From Meghimatium bilineatum (Eukaryota > Mollusca > Gastropoda > Stylommatophora > Philomycidae), in NCBI GenBank assembly GCA_034231615.1, contig CM067322.1:58906938-58970937 (forward strand): 64,000 nt of DNA. The letters run 5' to 3'. Position 1 is the first letter of the stretch. Every line of letters begins with the position of its first letter. A program made the translations under genes and the position numbers. The notes beneath the pieces were generated by a model. The model worked only from the letters and a program-made list of their open reading frames with translations, was not told the DNA's origin and did no database searches. Of this stretch, positions 55,001 to 61,000 are shown piece after piece.

Positions 55001-58000
55001 ATTAGATTTTCAAAGATGAACTTTATTCCACTCAATATTATCATTAGGTCTAACTCTATTTTCTGTATAACATAGTGGAATATTATCATTGCTGTCACTA
55101 GGCCTATCTAACTCTTCAGAAACAACAGAAGTGGGAACAGTTTTATAATTTTATTTGGCTCTTATCTATTAGGTCTAGGCCTATTTCTTTTCTGATTTTC
55201 AACAAGTTGGTAATCTCTACTGTCAAACAGAAAACACTGTTTTATTACCGACACATCACTTGAAATAACATCTCCAATTATAAAACTCAAAGAATAATAA
55301 AGCCTGATGTTTGCTAAATGTTTGAACTCAGTTGCTAGTGGAAGACAAGCCATTTTGATAATTTCTGGAAAGTTGAATCTACCTTTTTTGAATTTTAATT
55401 TGAAATAAATATGTCAGGCGTAATTACACAGAAACACTATGGTATCCTTTTGTTAGCCAGATTTCTAAATGATAAAAGGCTAAATAAGTTAATACTTGTC
55501 ATTTACGAACCAAACTAAATAAATTTAGATGGTATATAGGCCTATGGAGGACCGATATATCATGTTTATGTATGAATTGAGTTAATGGCCATCCATATAG
55601 CCCATCATTAACCTGATGGGAAATAGCACCATTTTGGTAGGTCATATTTTATTTCTCTCTTCCTTGTAGAGCAAACATTTATCTTCTTGTGTTCAAGTCT
55701 GTGATCAAGCTAGTTTGTAAATTTTGTTACTTGGGCAAAATCAACTATCCTTTCTGAGTCAGAGCAGCTTTTGTCTCAGCTCTGTCAAACTCTGTCAAGA
55801 TGTGCAGCCTGAACATTCATAAAATATGTGTGCTGCAGTTTTCTGAGCAGTGTATAAATGCACAAGTCTGTCTCAACAATTATAAGTTTCATGTACACAG
55901 ACTTCTTAATTGTCTGTGTCCCGCTCAGATTCTGAAAATAATGGTTTGCATAAGATTTTTTGTGACATGCTTTCACTGTTTCTTAAATTCTGATTTTATT
56001 TAGTTAGACATAAAATAAAACTGTGTTTTGATTATCTTAATATGGCTAGGCAGATATTAGTGTTATGTTGATTTATGTCGATATTATATATCTGTTATGT
56101 CCTAAGCTTTTAATGTTTACTTCTCAAACATTAAGTTCTTGTGTCAGAAAGATGTGTAATCATTTCTCATTCTTCTTAGTTCTTGGCTGATTGTAGATCA
56201 GTAGTTTTACAAATTTAAGCACATTTTACTCTGACAATTTTAGTTGTGATAGTTTTTCCAATTGTGATTGTCAGTAGTGAATATGATGCAATTGTTGTCA
56301 CCTTCACCAAGTTAATCCAGCACTTTCCTCTTTGTTACTGTGACTACAATATCTTTTGTGAAACCTAAATCTAGAGTTTTATTCAAGTATAATTTTCTAG
56401 AATAGTGTGTGTTTGTGTATGTGTTCACAAGCGTGTGTGCGTGTACATGATCTATGGTTTAACCTTCATCGTGCCGTCGTTAAGTCTGATTCACAAAAAA
56501 AAGATGACTGCTGTTTACCGTTGTCAAGTGCACTCGCTCAATGAGACATTGTGCCAAATAGGCCTACAACAGCCTAATCACAGCATGTATGTAGTTCAGG
56601 GCATGCGCAATCGAAGCCGGTACCAGTTCACGTCCGCCCTGTCTATTTTATATAATTTACAGTAGCGTCCAGACATTGTTCCATCGCATTTTCCGACAGC
56701 AACCTAGGCCTACAATGGATACAATTTATTTTGCGTTCGTAATGGATCCCGATTCGGATGAGGAGGTAAGTGTGCCGTTAACAGATGCAGATATCGCTCC
56801 AATAGATGATGTGTTGTTAGATAGAGATAATAGTGATACTGATTCAGTTCGCAGCGTGGCCGATGACGACATATTGGAAGAAGAAATTGTTGGAAATTCT
56901 AGTGTTCCTTCGGGGTATAGCCATGATTGGCTTAGCAACTTCGATGAAGTTGTTGGACCTATAGGCTTAGCTGATGACATTAGTGCGGTAGACGTGTTTC
57001 GTCTGTTTATTACAGATGATATTGTGAACATGTTGGTAACTGAAACTAATCGTTACGCTAAGCAGGTTAGTGATTCGAAGGGACAGGCCGCCGGCAATGC
57101 ATCTCGTGTGAAGATGTGGAAGGAAGTCACAGCTGATGAGATGACAGCTTTTGTTGCTTTGGTGCTCTTGATGGGACTGACCAAATGTTCCTCCTTTGAA
57201 TTGTATTGGTCTAATGATGGTCTCATCAAGATGCCTGGGTTCAGGAATATCATGAGTAGGAATAGATTTTTAGCTATTCTTTCATTCCTGCACCTTGTAG
57301 ACAACACAACAGCTGTTGCACGAGGGCAACCGGGTCACAGCAAGGCGTTCAAGATACAGGGGTTTGTTGACAAACTTATTCCTCTGTTCCAACAGTATTA
57401 TGGCCTCTCCAAAGAAATCAGTATCGATGAAAGCATGATTGGCAATAGGACCAACACACCATATTGCTATAAATCCTAAACGATTGTCCAGTGGCAAGCC
57501 TGCGCTTCCTGACTGTGTAGTCTGTTCAGATCGGTCAAAGAAGCGTCACTAGACTCAGTACATGTGCGCAGCATGTCAGGTCACTCTGTGCCCCTACCCC
57601 TGCTTCCATAGATACCACACATTGGTACATTTCAAAATTGATTGTTCCTCTGAGCTGCACAGCATGTAGGAGAGCAGCACAGCCTGTAGGTTTACTCCAG
57701 AGCTGCATGGCCAGTGGGTAAGTCATTTGTGTTGTTTGTTTTTATGTAATTTTAAAATAAAAATTGTCTTCACCTCTTGCGCAAACCTCGGGTAGGATAC
57801 ATAAAAAAAACCAATTACACACCCATTTGTAGTATTCAATTCTGCATTTACATGTGTTGATATTATTTTAAAAGCTCTAATAACAAAAATGTTATTGAGT
57901 TTTCCGAACACCCGTGTCTTTTTTGCATATATTTTGTTTTTTCGAGAAAATGTCTTCACCTCTTGCGCAAAACTCGAGTAAGATACATAAAAAAAAACAA

Positions 58001-61000
58001 TTACACACCCATTTGCAGTATTCAATTCTGCATTTAAATCTGTTGAAATTATTTTAAAATCTCTAATAGCACAAATGTTATCGAGTTTTCCGAACACCCA
58101 TGTCTTGTTGTTTCTGTTGGTTTTTTGCGCAAAAAAGGTGTTCACTTCCTGCGCAAACCCCGGGTATGTTACATAAAAATTTTTAAAATATACATACATT
58201 TGCGGTATTCAATTCTGCATTTGAACGGAAAATTTTATTTTTTTATCACGAATAACAAAAAAGTTATTGCATTTCCGTAACACCAACCAGAAAAGATGAA
58301 AATTCTCAAAAAAGAATCCGGTGGCAGGAAGAGGTTTTGTATTTTTTAATCCGGCTTGCTAAAGGTTCAACTATTGAAATTATTTTCCCAAAACAGGTTT
58401 CTGTCAGAATGACACATAATTATATTCATTTTCAAAATGTTTGTCATCAAATTCCATTTAATATCTAATACCCAGTGATCCATAATAGCACAGATTTTTG
58501 AATGCGATGCTAAATTCTACATGACCGTATCATTTTATAATAAATTAGTACTTATATAAATCACAAGGTTTATCAGCTTTTCAATATCTTCCTGTGAGAA
58601 TATTTAATAATTATTGGGCGGATTTAAATATATAAATATATCATGAAAATAAATCAGGAGGGGGGGGGGGTTATTTAATTTGAGGGTCGTATGGGTGGAA
58701 GCATGCTGGGTTTTGAATGCAGGGTGTTTTTTATCAGATAACAAATTTGATTGTCACAATAGTAGTTCAATGTCATAGTATGACCCTGTGTGCATACTTT
58801 TCCATTTGCAAATACTCCTCATGATTGCAGTAATAGATATGTAGTGGAAGAGTGAAGTAATGAAAGTATGACATCCAAAAAAATTGTACTTCCCACAATG
58901 ACATTAGCAAGTTCTAAAAAATATGACTGGAGTAAATTTTTTTTAAATGTTAACAGGAAATACTATATGGACCCTTGATCCTGTATTGTTCCCAAAACAG
59001 TTATGTTTGTCATGGCACGGATGAGCATGATATGGAAAAATAAAATCTACATCTTAGTCAAAATCAAGCTATACAAATCACTGTACTATATATTTTCATA
59101 TACGGATGTGAGATATTGATACTTACTGCAGATATAGAAAGATGGATTTGGTCACTTAATACAAGTGCTATGGATGCCTGTTACAGAAGTGTTTTGAAGA
59201 ACATAAAACAAATTTATTTGTCTGAGATAAAATAACCCAGCCTGCAGAAAGGCAGAAAGAACTGTTGACTGTGGTGAAATGCGTAAGATTTCCTGGTTTT
59301 AACATGTAATGATACACTATTCACCTTCAAGGACTATTCTATCCCGCATGAGTTAAGAGTGAAAGGAGAAGAGTGGCACAATATTATTGTGTTGATAATG
59401 TAAAGGAATGGTCAGGGCATGATGTCTCCACACTCATCCAGCATTTTTTGTGCTGATGGTTCCAATTTGACATCCTACAACCCTAACAAGTTAAATGTTT
59501 CAATATTGTTATTATATTATCCACATTTCATTTTAACTAGACATGCACTATGAATTGCTGTTCCTTAGTTGACATTCACCTAAATACTGTGTACAGTGTA
59601 CGATTTAGTAAATGTGCAGAAAGTATAACTTAAATTGATGATTAAATTGGTGCGCAGTGTTCCCATCTCAAGATTTATGTGCAGATTTGTTTTTCCAGAA
59701 TGTACACCAATTCAACCATCGCTGCCCATTAAAATTATGGTAAAAATTCTATGTACCGTAAAAAAAAGTTTATCTCTGTTCTATTATATATAGCGCAAAT
59801 TAGATATCTAGAAAGTCTGTTGTTCAATTTTACCAAAAAAAGAAATTGTACATTGGGTCATTAGATTTACTAAACTATACTGAAAATTGTATGAATTTTA
59901 CAGAAATTGTTGCAATTAACGAATTTCAACAGTGCACACACTTAGAAAGCACTATAGCTTACACATCTCATTCATTATTTTATTTATGTGTTCATATTAA
60001 AAGTTAAGCAAATGAAGAGTTTCTTTCATAATTCATCTTACGCAGAAAGTAAAAAAAGCTGCTGTAATTTTTTATAATTAAGAAGTAAAGTATTGTTTAT
60101 ATGTAATTTGGATTTAAAATGTTGAATTTTTGATTGAAGTAGCGAATCATCCTTCTGGAAGTTGACAGATATTTACATCTTCTTCTTTGTTATTTGTTCT
60201 CAAACTACTGCTAATTAACAGTATGTATTTGGAAGAATGAAATACATGGTTTACAGTATTGTGCCATGGTTTACAGTTCAGCTGTGATATCAGGACTTTT
60301 GAGGCTGCCACATCAGACTTCAGAATGGCTTCTGGGGATCTACCTGAAGTAGCAGTTAAACCATTGTGCTCAAGATCATGAGTTCAAATCCCTCTCGTGA
60401 CATCTTATTTTACACCATGGATTTTTTAATGAGATTCCTGGGTAGTATCACATGAAGCTGCAGAGTTACATACTATGAGTGATATTCTTGGTTGGCATGC
60501 AGTGTACTGCTTTATTGAGATGAACGGAGTAACACAAGTACAATGAAATTAATCCTCTGTGTCTTTTCATCCTTGTTTCGGAATGGCTTCTGGGTGTCTT
60601 TGGTCCCTATTAGATAAAACAGTCAACATCACCCAATAAACATCCTTAGTTGCCTCTTGCAAAATGCTATTCTTTGCTCCCCGTTCAGACCATGGAAACA
60701 CATGGATAATCTAACAAGTAATATTTATACAGTAGGATTTTATTGTCTAGCTTTGTACCAGCAAGGTACAGACATACCTGTGGAGGCCAAGATACAGGTC
60801 AAATTTCATCTCAGGAGACTGTTCAGAAAGCAATGGCAAACTGCTAAACATAAATATTGCCATGAAAATCAATACAGTCAAAAAATGCTGAATTAATGGC
60901 TACATCCTAAATAGGATATGCTACAAATTTTAAAAAATGTATTTAGAAGTTTGTTAAGTCTGCAGAGATACATGTTCATATACTTTAGTAAAAAATGTAA

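Larger units (their letters stand above)
56463..58365 (+). mobile_element. piggyBac element, internally deleted
   Basis: TTAA at 56459-56462, left end ccttcatcg, right end cttgctaaagg at 58365 followed by ttca (one change from TTAA). It carries a truncated transposase and three subterminal repeat units. Confidence 0.85.
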
